64,000 nucleotides of DNA from contig NC_059087.1 of NCBI RefSeq assembly GCF_020497125.1, forward strand, positions 13,301,925-13,365,924. Reading direction: 5' to 3'. The DNA is from Mauremys mutica. Its lineage: Eukaryota > Chordata > Testudines > Geoemydidae. The notes under the pieces were generated by a model that saw nothing but the letters and a program-made list of their open reading frames with translations, did not search any database and was not told where the DNA came from. The position numbers were made by a program, and so were the translations under genes. Positions within the stretch are counted from its first letter, which is position 1. Each line of letters starts with the position of its first letter. Below, one piece after another: positions 26,901-38,900 of the stretch.

Positions 26901-29900
26901 ACGAAAGCTCATGCTGCAAAACGTCTGTTAGTCTATAAGGTGCCACAGGATTCTTTGCTGCTGTGACATTGCAGTGGTGTTAATTGACTCACCCAGAAAC
27001 CAAATGAACGTTTAAGGTGTTTGTTCTGACTTAAACTCCTACATTCCAAGCGTCCTTAATACTGTTTCTTTACTTAGGTGAGACTGACATTTGTGATCAG
27101 CTATGGTGCTTGACCTAAGTATCTCCCCAGTTTGATGGTGGAGACAACTTGTGGTAGAGCATTTTCAGTGATGGATGTGCTAGAACGTGCACTCCTCTCC
27201 CTCTTTAAACAGTGCTCAGGCTTGTTGGTCTTTGGAGTACTTGATTTCTTAGGCTTTTCCTGTGTGGGTTAGTTAATAGGGTGGGAGTGGATTGAGGAAG
27301 AAGACTAAGATAAAGTAGTTAATTTTAATAAATCTTTCAAAGAAATAAATAAAGCAACGATAGTAAAAGTAGTTACATGTGTCCGTACCTAGAGGAAAGA
27401 TGCTGGAGTCATGAAAGCTGTACATAAGGACAAACAAAGAAGTATATTCTGTTCCTCTTGCCACTCTTTTCTTGTCATTTTATAGAACTTGTCTTTAAAA
27501 TGTTGTATAAGAGGGCGAAGCCATTTGGGTAATCAACTTTACGCTGTATATTGTGAATGGATTGTGTCTCAGACATTGTTATTTTCAGCAATTAGCTGTG
27601 GTCATTAACATTTTGAATTTCTTTTTGAAAAGGGTGTATCTTTATCAGAAGATGCTCCAGCAGATACTGCTTCTGACACACAGGATGAGACTCAGTTTCT
27701 GGATGATCACACTTCTGAAGATGCATCTGAGATGGGTGCTCCGGGAAGTAAAAAGGATTCACCTGTCAGTAAAACTATCAGCGATGGTAAATTGGTGAAA
27801 GGTATGTTGAGACAGCTGGAAGATGAAGTCTTTGTAGGCATACATTTTAAAACAAATCTATAATTAGCAAGGAAAGGACTTTAGTGTAAAGGCATCAGAA
27901 AGCACCGAACTGAATAATTTGATTACTTTCATACTTAAGTGTGTCAAACTTTGAGTTTGAAACCCAAGAGGATAGTAACTTGAATGTCAAAAAGTTTGAA
28001 GAAAGCAGAATTGTATAGGGTTTAAAACTAGTATGTAAAAGGAACTGATATTTATAGACCAGTTACTTAAAATTTTGTGGCTATTAATAATTTTATATAT
28101 CCGTACTACACTTGCATAATTTCTAAATGTTAACAAATGGTATGTTCTGGCTCACTCTTAAGTTTAGAAACCATGGTATACATTTTCAGATGGGCAAAGT
28201 CCTAGCCTCCATATTTGTGGGCCTTCTTTGTTTTCAAAACTAGTGCTAGGTTTAAGGCCATGTCTATACTACAAAGTTAAGTCGACTTCATGTAAGTTGA
28301 CATCGAGCCTCCAATTTAAGCAAGTCAGTCTTGCGTGTCCACGCTACGCTCCTTGTGTCGGCGGAGCGCATCCTCACTAGTAGGGCTTGCATTGATGCAC
28401 GAAGCAATGTACTGTGGGTAGCTATCCCACAACAATAGTCACACGTCATCTTGAAACAGTGAAACAAGCACTGACTGGTGGGACAGCATCGTTATGCAGC
28501 TATGGGATGACGAGCTGTGGCTGCAGAACTTTCGAATGCGTAAGGCCACTTTCCAGGAACTGTGTGGAGAGCTTTCCCCAGCTCTGAAGTGCAGCAGTAC
28601 TAAAATGAGTGCTGCTCTGACAGTGGAGAAGTGAGTGGCAATAGCTCTGTGGAAGCTTGCAACGTCAGACTGCTACTGGTCAGTGGGGGGCATCTATTTG
28701 GATGTGGGTAAATCTACCGTGGGATCTGTTGTGATCCAATTTTGCAGGGCCATCAACAGACTTCTGCTAAGAAGGGTAGTGACTCTGGGCAATGTGCAGG
28801 ACATAGTGAATTGTTTTGCCGCGATGTGGTTCCCTAACTGTACTGGGGTGCTAGACAGAACGCATATCCCTATCTTGGGATCAGATCACCTTGCCAAAGA
28901 GTACATAAACCGAAAGGGGTACTCAGTGGTGGTGCAAGCGCAGGTGGATCATGGGCTGTTTCACTGACATCAACGTTGGATGGTGGGGAAGGTGCAGGAT
29001 GGGATATGTGCATCTTTAGGATCACAGGTCTATTCAGAAAGCTGCAAGCAGGGACTTTCTTTCCAGACTGCAAAATAACCATTGGTGGTGTTGAAATGCC
29101 AATCATGATCCTGAGAGACCCAACTTACTCCTTGCTTCCATAGTTCATGAAGCTTCATGCTGACAGCCTGGACTGCAGTAAGGACCCGTTCAACCATAGG
29201 CTGAGCAAGTGCAGAATGGTGGTGAATGTGCCTTTGGACATTTAAAAGGTTGCTGGAGTTGTTTGCTTCCTAGGTTAGACCTCAGTGAAAGCAATATTCC
29301 CATTGTTGTTGTTTCTGCCTGCTGTTTGCTCCATAATATCTGTGAAACAAAAGGAGTTAAATTTCAGCCGGGGTGGCGGGGGTTGAGGCAGATTGCCTGG
29401 CAGATGTTGAGCAGCCAGAAACCAGGGCATTAAGAAGAGCACATAGAGGGGCTCTGCGTCTCCGTGAGGCTTTGAAAACCAATTTCAGCAATGAACCAGA
29501 GTAATGTGACGCTTATCTGTATTGTTCCTTACCAAACTATTCCCTCCAGTGCATTTTCTCCCCTATAAACTCCACCCCCACCAACCACCATGTGTTGAAT
29601 GAATAAAGAGCCTTTTCTCTTCAATCCTTTAAGTTTTATTATGCACACACTCAGAGACAGCAAAGAAAAGTAAATTAACCTGGGGCAAAAGGGCTGATAA
29701 TATTGTTGGTGGGAGGAGAGGGGGACAAGGAAAGCCTCATAAAACGTTTGGAGGAAGAGGATGTAGAACTGGGTGATGATGACAGCAGAGGAAATCTAGC
29801 ATCCAGCTGCCTTTTTTGAATCTCAACCAGACGAATCAACATGTCTGATTGCTCCTTCAGAATCTACAGCATCTCTTCCTGCGTGGCATGCTCTTGTTCC

Positions 29901-32900
29901 CTGCATGCTCTCCTGTCCTCCCTGTCCATGCCCAGGTTCTCAGAAAGTGTAATCCTTCATGCTCTGAACTACGTCTTGTCACTCTCAGAGGCACGCATTG
30001 ACTCATTAAACATGTCCTCCCGACTCTTCTTTTTCTGCCTTCTTAGATGGGGAAGTCTCTGTCCCTGTGTGGAGGATGCGCTGACAGACAAGGTTTCAGC
30101 TGCAAGGAATGCAAAGCACATAGCATTGACAGTTCATACATTGTTTCTGGTACAAGGTTAATTTTTTTTATTAAAAATACACCTCTCAATATACTTCACT
30201 GCAAGCCACAACGTAGTCACAACCACTGGCTATTGCAAGAGTCGGTCTGCTCCAGCGACGTTGAGTAAGGCCATGGAAGCATGGGCGAGAGGACTTGCGC
30301 TGTTGCTTTTGTGAAGACATCGTTGGGATCACAGGTTGGAACTTGAGAAAAGCCCACTTCCCCTAGCAACCAGAATGGTGCTTGAGGACAGGCACCAGTG
30401 TAATGCCCCCCAAATAGTTTGTTTTTTATAAAAGCGGCACTGTGTTGAGGGGGAAGGGAGACAAACAAGAAGACGCCACCCCCATCCCTTTTTTTCAATG
30501 CTGCTTGCAATACACGGTCAGCCTTTCCAACCACAACCAGGGCACATGTGGTTATGTGACCCAGATTTAATCAAATAGGGCAGATTACTTGCTTGAATTG
30601 TTTGTGGTTTAAGGGCTATCGTTGAAAACTTTCCCCATATCACATGGGTTACCTTATGCAAAATCACTCTCCTGAGGGTAACCGAGGCAGCAAGGGAGCA
30701 GATGCTGCAAGCGTCTGGGTACAGACCTGGTCCTTATGCTGCAGTGATGCCACCGATACCCACTACACCTACTTTTTTATTCAGATTAAACATAAATAAT
30801 AGCATGTAACCGCTACAGTTTGATTGGAAATGTGCACTCACCAGAGGTGCCTTCCCCAGCATGACACTCTGACACCAACTGGTCCTGTGAAGGGATATGC
30901 TCCAGGGCAAAAAACAGTTCTTGGCTGTTGGGAGAATGGATCCTCTGCTTGCCTGCCTCACATTCTTCTTATCATCATCCTCAACAGTGTCCTCCTCGTT
31001 GTTGCTTGAGGTCGCCGGGGCTCCTGGGAGGTATCTGTGGAGTGTTTTGGGGTAGTGGTGGGGTTACTGCCAAGATTCATATGCAGCTCCTCATAAAAGG
31101 GTCATGTCTGTGGGACAGAATCAGAAAGACTGTTTGCCTCCCTTGTTTTCTGGTAGGCTTGCTGAAGGGCCTTTATTTTCACACGGCACTGCTGCGTGTC
31201 CCTGGTGTAGCCCTTCTCTCCATGCCCCATGTGATCTTGGCATAGATGTCAGCATTTCTTCTGCTGGATCGGAGTTCTACGTGCACAGATTCTTCTCCCC
31301 ACACAGCAATAAGATCCTCCACCTCCTGTGTACTCCATGCTGGAATGCATTTGCAGCCTTGAGTTTCTGTGATCAGCTGTGCTGGCGAGCTCTCCACACT
31401 GGTCAAACAGGAAATGAAAATTCAAAAGTTCCCAGTCCTCCTGTGTGCCTGGCTGACGTGCAGTGGAGTTGAAGGTGCTCTCCAGAGCGGTCACAGTGGA
31501 GCACTGTGGGGCTCCTGGAGGCCAATTGATTTGAATTATACGATGCAGTCGTGTCAACCTGTGGATGTCGAATCAAGTGCTACACCTCTTGCAGAGGTGG
31601 AATACCAAAGTTGATTTTACAGGCCACTTAGGTCGGTGGAAGGGACTCAGTAGCGTAGACACATACATTATTAGATCGACTTAACATGGCTTATGTCAAC
31701 CTAAGTTTGTAGTGTAGACCAGGCCTAAATCTGAGTTTATGTGCCTCTTAACTACCTGATTTGTGCCTGCAATAATAACTCAAATTTGTGGATGTTTTGT
31801 GCATTGGCAAAAGGAAGGCTACCCTTATGAAATGTCCTCTCCCATCTTCTCCCCCCCCCCCCATTGGTATCTATTTTATATTACCAACTTTTTTTTGTAC
31901 AAGAAACTGTACTGAGTTGTTTTATGCACAATAAGAAAATGCAACTAGCCTCAAAATTTCTAATGATTGAAACAGTTTGTATCTCTCAGGATTAGTCTAT
32001 TTCAGATGGCTACTGTTTGACAATAAATAGCATACAATTTTTAATAAATTGAGTTATTCAGCACTAGACCATATTTTTATATGGTGAGTGTTTGAACTTC
32101 GTGGTACCTTATTTTTGCCATTGCTAAGCAATTTAAAAACATAAGGACATAAATCTGTTTTGTTTAATAATTGAAAGCACTGAGCAAAATAGGGTTGTGG
32201 ATAAAATGGAATCTTTAAGACTTCTGCCTGATTATTTCATCTGGAAAATGCTGTAGTCTAGTTGAAACTGCTGCAAATATTGGAAGTATATTGAGGTCAC
32301 TTTCCACAATTACTTATCTCTTCATTTGCTGGAAGAAAGAGCCTTGCTGAAGGAGAAGTCTATTTAATGCTAGATGAATTTTCTGCATGTGAAATGTTAG
32401 CAGTTGGAGGACAATGGGGAAGATATGTTTCAGACCAACCTTGCGAAGTCAGCTAATGGAGTTGAAATGCACTAAGTCTGTGTGGTAGACGTATTTCCAT
32501 TGAAGGGCCTGTTTCCTGGGCTGTTGGCATCCATTTACTTGATTTATTGGGAAAGGAAGCAAAAAAATACTTCCCCCTTCTTTTTACAGCTTGCTGCAAA
32601 GATAAAAGCACATTAGATCATAATTCTCTCGTTTTGTTGACATGACTCTTAAATTGTTTAACATTAATTATTTCTAATGTACAATTTAGTAATCTTGTTT
32701 AGACAAGAGTCCTGAGCCTCCACATAATTTATACTAAACAAATGGGCAAATAGAACAGCTAAACTTCTGTCAATGACTTCTAGTGTCCTTAAAGGAAAAA
32801 TCTTAATCCAAGAGTAGAGCAGCTCATGAACCACAGAGGTCTTCAGAAATCTGAAGTCCTTGGGGTAATTAAGACATTACACAATCATCTTAGTAAGAAC

Positions 32901-35900
32901 TGGGCTTTTGAAAATTTCTCTTCCAGTAGATGCCAAAGGGCAGATATCAGACCCAACTTTAGAACCTTCTGGGGGCTAGAGGGAAGAGAAACAATGTATG
33001 GCAGAGAACACCTTCCATCTCCATACCAAGGTCCTTTAATAAGTAGCAAGTCTCGGACCCATGCAGACAACCCCCTTTCTTCCAGAGGCTCCAGGTAATT
33101 ATTCCTATTGACTTTTCCCTTCCCTCTTCTAGCTCTGTTTCCCTCCCAGAGCTTTCTGAGCTCCCATTGAGAACCTAGATCCCTTGGTCTTTTCAGGGAG
33201 CCACAGTCACCTCCACTCCAGGCCTGTCCCAGAACTAATGTATTCAGGTCTGTGTCTTTTACCCCGGACCAAGTATGGATGAGTTCCTGTCCAACTACTC
33301 AGAGAGCACCTCTGCCACTGTCTGCATCCCTAAGCAGATCCACTTAAGATCCAAAGTGGCTTCAGGAAGCACTGCCCATCACCCCAATCCTCAGTCCTGA
33401 GCCCCCTCACACCCAAACTCCTGCTGCTGGGGAGTGGGGGGGCGCGAGACTGCCACAGCAGCAGCTGGTGCAACTGACCCAGGGGCTGCCCGAGCTGCTC
33501 AGGCAGCTCAAGGGCCAGCTGCACCAAGCTGCTGCAGAAGTCTCAGAATCTGACCTCAGTGACAAACACGCAGCCTTACGTATAGATAATAAATTTTGCA
33601 CACCGCTTTTTGGCTAAGTTTGTAAGGTATACAACTGGTGAAGGCTATATTACAAATATGTGCATTGCCTATTTAGCCATATGGTGAAAAATGCACAGGT
33701 TAAAAGTGACTAGTGTGGACTGCTGTTTGCTTTGTAAGAGGGAATCCTACTCTCGTGGACATTCACACAGGAGTGGGAGGGTTTTTTCCCCCTGGGGGCT
33801 TCACAAGGTGCGTTCTAGTGGTATCTAGCCATTTCTTCCAGAATGTAGCTGCTTTTTGTATTTTTCCCAGTCTTTTTATTTTACTTATTTGTGTATACAC
33901 ACACAGATACATTTATAGATAGATAGATATACACACACAAATATCAATAAATATTTTTCCCCCCTAGGACATCTACAAAAAGGTTTACTATTAAGGTTGT
34001 ACAATTAAGCATTTAAATCAGGATTGTGTGATCAACTGCAACTCATTCCCCGTCTGGGGCAAACTCTTTTTGTTTAAAATAAAAACACATAGAGAAGATA
34101 GGGACTAAATAACGTCTGATCCAAAAGACCCACAGAATGACCTGCACAGAACTCTACTTACATTTCTTGGAAGGGTAGGAGAAGTTCAGATCGTGGTAAG
34201 GTCAGCTCATATTTCTGAAGAATCTGGGTCTTCCAGATCTGATGTTGAGACCAACTCAATATGGCAGATATCTTTCCCATTATCGATACCATTTTAAACT
34301 TCAGCATTCTGTTTTATAAAATGTCCTGTTTTGTCCAAATGGCAAGTAGAAATTGCATGCTATTTCCACTTTTCAGTATTTTGAGTATAGTAAAGGTATA
34401 TTCAGTATTATTCTATTTGTAGAGTGCTACACTGTTATGGAAAAAACTATTCCCTGTGAACTTTTTCATTTGCCTTGGAATTTCATCTTGACTTTTTTAG
34501 CATATCAGTTAGATTCTTGTTATAACCAATCTAAGCATCTGAATATTTTTGCCTTTTAGCAAAAGGAATTTTCTGTCTATAACTTGCTTGTTTATTTCTC
34601 AGTAATTTTCATTGGGAAATTCCAACTGCTGATACCAAAGGGTTAGTAAAAGCTTGTGTGCTCCGTTGGCCTCTTGTCCATGTGTTTTTTTATAATATTT
34701 TTTCAACCTGTGACTTAACTTTTTATACAATTGATCCATTGGATGACTGAGGGCTTGTCTACACTGCAAATAACAGTGCTGCAACTTTCTCGCTCAGGGG
34801 TGCGAAAAAACACCCCTGGTAGCACAGCAAGTTGCAGCGCTGTAAAGTGCCAGTGTAAACAGTGCCCAAGCACTGGGAGCCGTGTTCCCAGCACTGGAAG
34901 TGATGCTCCTCATTGAGGTGGTTTTTTTTTTTTAGAATTCTGGGATTTGCCAGTTTTTTAGAGTTGCCAGTGTAGACTAGCCCTGAGTGTGTTCCTTCTG
35001 TCAAACCTGGCGAAAGGTCAGAAAAGGCAGCTCAACAACTAGCAGATAAACACTAAACTGATGTCTTTTCATTGAAGTTTAAGCTAAATGAACGTGAGAG
35101 GCCATGCTAGATCGGACCAGTGGTTCATCTTAGTCCAGTATCTTGTCTTCTGACAGTGGTCAATGCCAGGTGCTTCAGAGGGAATGAACAGAACAGGCAA
35201 TCATTGAGTGATCCTCTGTTGTCAACTCCCAGCTTCTGGCAGTTAGAGGCTAGGGACACCCAAAGATTGGGGTTACATCCCTGACCATCTTTGCTAATAG
35301 CCATTGATGGACCTATTCTCCAAGAACTTATCTAATTCTTTTTTGAACCCCATTACAGTTTTGGCCTTCACATCTTCCCCTGGCAATGAATTCCACAACT
35401 TGACTGTGCACTGTTTGAAGGATTTACCCTCCTTATGTTTGTTTTAAACATGCTTCCTATTTATTTCACTGGGTAACCCCTGGTTCTTGTGTGAAGGGGT
35501 AAATAACACTTACCAGTACTCATTTTCTCTACATTATTCATGCTTGTACAGACCTCTTAGTTGTCGCTTTTCCAAGCTGAAAAGTCTGTCTCTTTAATCT
35601 GTCCTCATAATGATTTAACAATGGTGTAGTGTAGTTATTGCCTTCTACAGGCCATTTTTATACTGAGATTAAAATGTAGTAACTACTTGTTTGCTTCAGT
35701 TTTAAGGTGTCAAGTTGTATGAAATGCAGAGGAGGAATGTATTTTTACCCCCACGCAGCAAGGGTTGTAAAGTAAAAAAGCACAGCCTAATACAGGGGTT
35801 GGCAACCTTTCAGAAGTGGTGTGCCAAGTTTTCATTTATTCACTCTAATTTAAGGTCTCGCGTGCCAGTAATATTTTTTAACGTTTTTAGAAGGTCTCGT

Positions 35901-38900
35901 TCTATAAATCTATAATATATAACCAAACTATTGTTGTATGTAAAGTAAATAAGGTTTTTAAAATGTTTAAGAAGCTTCATTTAAAATTAAAATGCAGAGC
36001 CCCCTGGACCGGTGGCCAGGACCTGGGCAGTGTGAGTGCCAGTGAAAATCATCTCGCATGCCGAAGGCGGCACATGTGCCATAGGTTGCCTACTCCTGGC
36101 CCAATACTACAAATCTAGATGTCTCAAGCATTTCCAAGCTACAAACTTCATGAATGTATTTTTAAAGTTCTCCTTATTTCAGCTGTAGCACACAATGTAT
36201 AAATTATGCCTAACCTTAAACAATAGAATTATTTAAGAATGTAGAAAATATCAGCATGTGCTGGTCTTAAGCACTCAAAAGCTGCATACTAGTTTTTGCA
36301 AGGAAGAGATGATATAAACAATGATTTTTTTTATTATTTTGAACCAGATATAAAAATTAAATTTAGTTCTATTTAACTTTTTTTTGCAATGAATACAGAA
36401 AACAGCATGTAAATGCATCTCTAATGAGAAGGCTGAGCAATTTATAGAAGCAGCTAGAAAACATTGTCTGGGGGGGATGATCAGCCATTTTCCCTTTCCC
36501 CAGAGTAGTGTGTACTGCTAACAGCACACTGTGTTTTGGGCGAGAGGATTGTAAAAATGGGGCAGTCATGTTTCATCTTTCAGAATTTAATCTGCAGAGG
36601 TGGTAATTAATTAAGCAGAAGAATTTAACCTGCTTTCCACAGTAGTGGTAGTGATACGTAAAAGTGTTACTCTTTTATCCAACAGCATCATTTGCTCCAA
36701 TAAGCTTTGCAATCAAGGCCAAAGAAAATGACCTCCTTCCCTTGGAGAAAAACCGTGTTAAGCTGGATGATGACAGTGATGAGGAGGAGGAAGAGGGCAA
36801 GGAAGGCCAAGAGAATGCTAGCAGCTCTTCAAATATTAATCCAACACTCACCACTCCCTGTACTGCTGCCGAAGAGAAAAAACCTCAGCTTACCCAAGAG
36901 GAGTTGGAAGCCAAACAAGGTATGCTGAATAATACTGAAAATGATAAATTGCCTAAACTAGTCTGAATTTTTCAGACCTCAAAAACATTGTAAATAAGAC
37001 TTGGTTTTAGTTATTTTGGATCTTAACTCAGTGGCAGTATCGTAGCCAATGAGGTTAATCCGAGGCGCGATTATTGCTAGTTGAAAACTTTTCTGTTTTT
37101 GAAAATGTTTTGAATCACTGTTCTCTCTACTTCTCCTGCTAATCTCCTCACTTAAATAGGTTTCCCATACATTGCTATTGTCAATTTAGATGGTAAGGAA
37201 TCAAGCTGGCATCCCGATCAGCAACAAATTAATACACTGGAGCAGAGTGACTTTATTAGTCCATATGATATTTCTTTGTTTTGATTACAGCTCCTGAGTG
37301 AAATGTTAAACTTTTAGTTTTAAGGCTGTATTAATATGTATGGACATGCCTTTCTTTGTTGGCTTTCTCTGTAGAACCCTTAATGCTTCCAGCTTTCTTG
37401 CAGTCATGTATCTTACTCATACTCTCTAAAGACATGTTGCTCTCTTGTTACTGGTGTAATGCATTGCTATAAGCTTTTGCCTGTTGCTCTGTTTATTTTG
37501 TGTGTTTGGGGGCAGAGAAGATTTGAATTAAGTGATCATTTAAGAGGATCAGACACCCTTAAGCCATTTCACATTATATGTTAATTTTATAAATGTGAAG
37601 ATGCTGGCAATGTGTCTGAACAAAACATTGATGTCGCTTGTTTTTAAAACCTTGCTTTTATATACCTGTCAGTATTCATGGTCACTTATATCTTTTTATC
37701 CTGCAAATGAATTTTGCTGTTTCAGAAAATGTATCATGGAATTGCTTAATAGCATATCCTTTTTGCATTATGCATTATATTCTACTGCAACGATGCATAT
37801 CTGTCACAGATACAAGGTTTTTGATTTAGTAACTAATAAATATAAACATGGAATACAGTTGTTTAACAAGAAGAATTATGTACCACATAGAAAATGTTAG
37901 CCATTAAAAGAAAATACATACCAAAAACTTGACACAGCAAAAATATCCATCCAGCATCTGTGTAGAATGCAGGAAATGTATAGTGGAAACTGAAAATGAC
38001 TATACAAACTGCTATGAGATTCACACAATACATTAAAACTTTTTTTCTCTAATCATTAGTGAATGTTGCTTGTACCAGTTGTATGTTACAAAAAAAAAAA
38101 AAAAAAAAGGGAGGGTGGGGAAGCTGCAAAGTTTATATCAACTTTGAGGAGCATTGGGTATAAAGAGGGGTGAGGATCAGTACTGCACTGCACAGTGGTT
38201 TGTTTTTGTTTTTTGCTTGGATTATTACTTTTAGCTAAGAATAGAAAATGATTTATATTAGCATTTTTCATGGCTGGCAAAGGTACTTAGAGAATATGAT
38301 AGGTGATCTTTTATTCTGTATTTTTAAGTGCAAAAATATCATTAAAATAGTATTTTGGAACAATGTATCTTTCCCCAGCACAAACTCCACGAGATAGGAA
38401 AATGTCTCAGTAGAAGCAAAGCTCTGCAAAGTCTCTCAAGAAATGGGTTTCGCCCCTTATAAAAAGTTTCAGAGTATTTATTACTAGAAATTAAGCAACT
38501 ACATTTCTACACTAAAAATCACTTTTATTTTGTAATCTCATAATTAACAAACGTAGTTAAAAAAACAGGAGTACTTGTGGCACCTTAGAGACTAACAAAT
38601 TTATTTGAGCCTAAGCTTTCGTGGGCTATAGCCCACTTCTTCGGATGCATAGAAAGGAACATATATTGAGGAGATATATATACACACACACACACACACA
38701 CATACAGAGAGCATGAAAAGGTGGGAGTTGTCTTAAAAACTCTGAGAGGCCAAGACAACTCCCACCTTTTCATGCTCTCTGTATGTGTGTGTGTGTATAT
38801 ATCTCCTCAATATATGTTCCTTTCTATGCATCCGAAGAAGTGGGCTATAGCCCACGAAAGCTTATGCTCAAATAAATTTGTTAGTCTCTAAGATGCCACA

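Larger units (their letters stand above)
15780..27632. other. Intron F-G (11.9 kb), repeat-dense
   Basis: Unremarkable AT-rich sequence to about 19.1 kb, then an antisense CR1 LINE (19189-20190), more AT-rich sequence, a hAT-type MITE half (about 21900-22165), a DIRS-like element (about 22180-26357) carrying PLE and MITE insertions, and a PLE fold-back (26743-26960). No exon of SFSWAP was recognised inside. Confidence 0.75.
28256..31725. mobile_element. PIF/Harbinger DNA transposon, complete ends, decayed genes
   Basis: The ends are inverted: ggccatgtctatactacaaa at 28256 and, reversed, ggcctggtctacactacaaa at 31725. Direct TAA flanks lie at 28253-28255 and 31726-31728, the TWA target duplication typical of PIF/Harbinger. 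Inside are a + strand transposase pseudogene (28494-29510) and a - strand Myb/SANT-like DNA-binding pseudogene (about 30980-31557), the usual divergent two-gene plan of the superfamily. The length of 3470 bp is that of a full autonomous element, but both genes are broken. Confidence 0.93.
27802..36685. other. Intron G-H (8.9 kb)
   Basis: Contains a complete Harbinger element (28256-31725), a homopolymer C run (31851-31862), a GC-rich, coding-like stretch of unknown origin (about 33100-33590), a CA/GATA microsatellite (33895-33945), a MITE (34751-34983), an antisense CR1/L3-type LINE (35090-35610) and a hAT MITE (35793-36098). The rest is AT-rich and not recognised. Confidence 0.75.

Noticed and set aside
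28635..28967. A domesticated transposase gene
   Set aside because: It is part of a Harbinger copy with an upstream in-frame stop, frameshifts and intact TIRs and target duplication, so it is a dead transposon gene, not HARBI1.
37020..37093. A functional U4 snRNA gene
   Set aside because: The Sm site and 3' stem-loop are missing, and no proximal sequence element or 3' box is seen.
38684..38796. An isolated CA microsatellite
   Set aside because: It is internal to the PLE fold-back and mirrored in the other arm, so it was recorded as part of that element.
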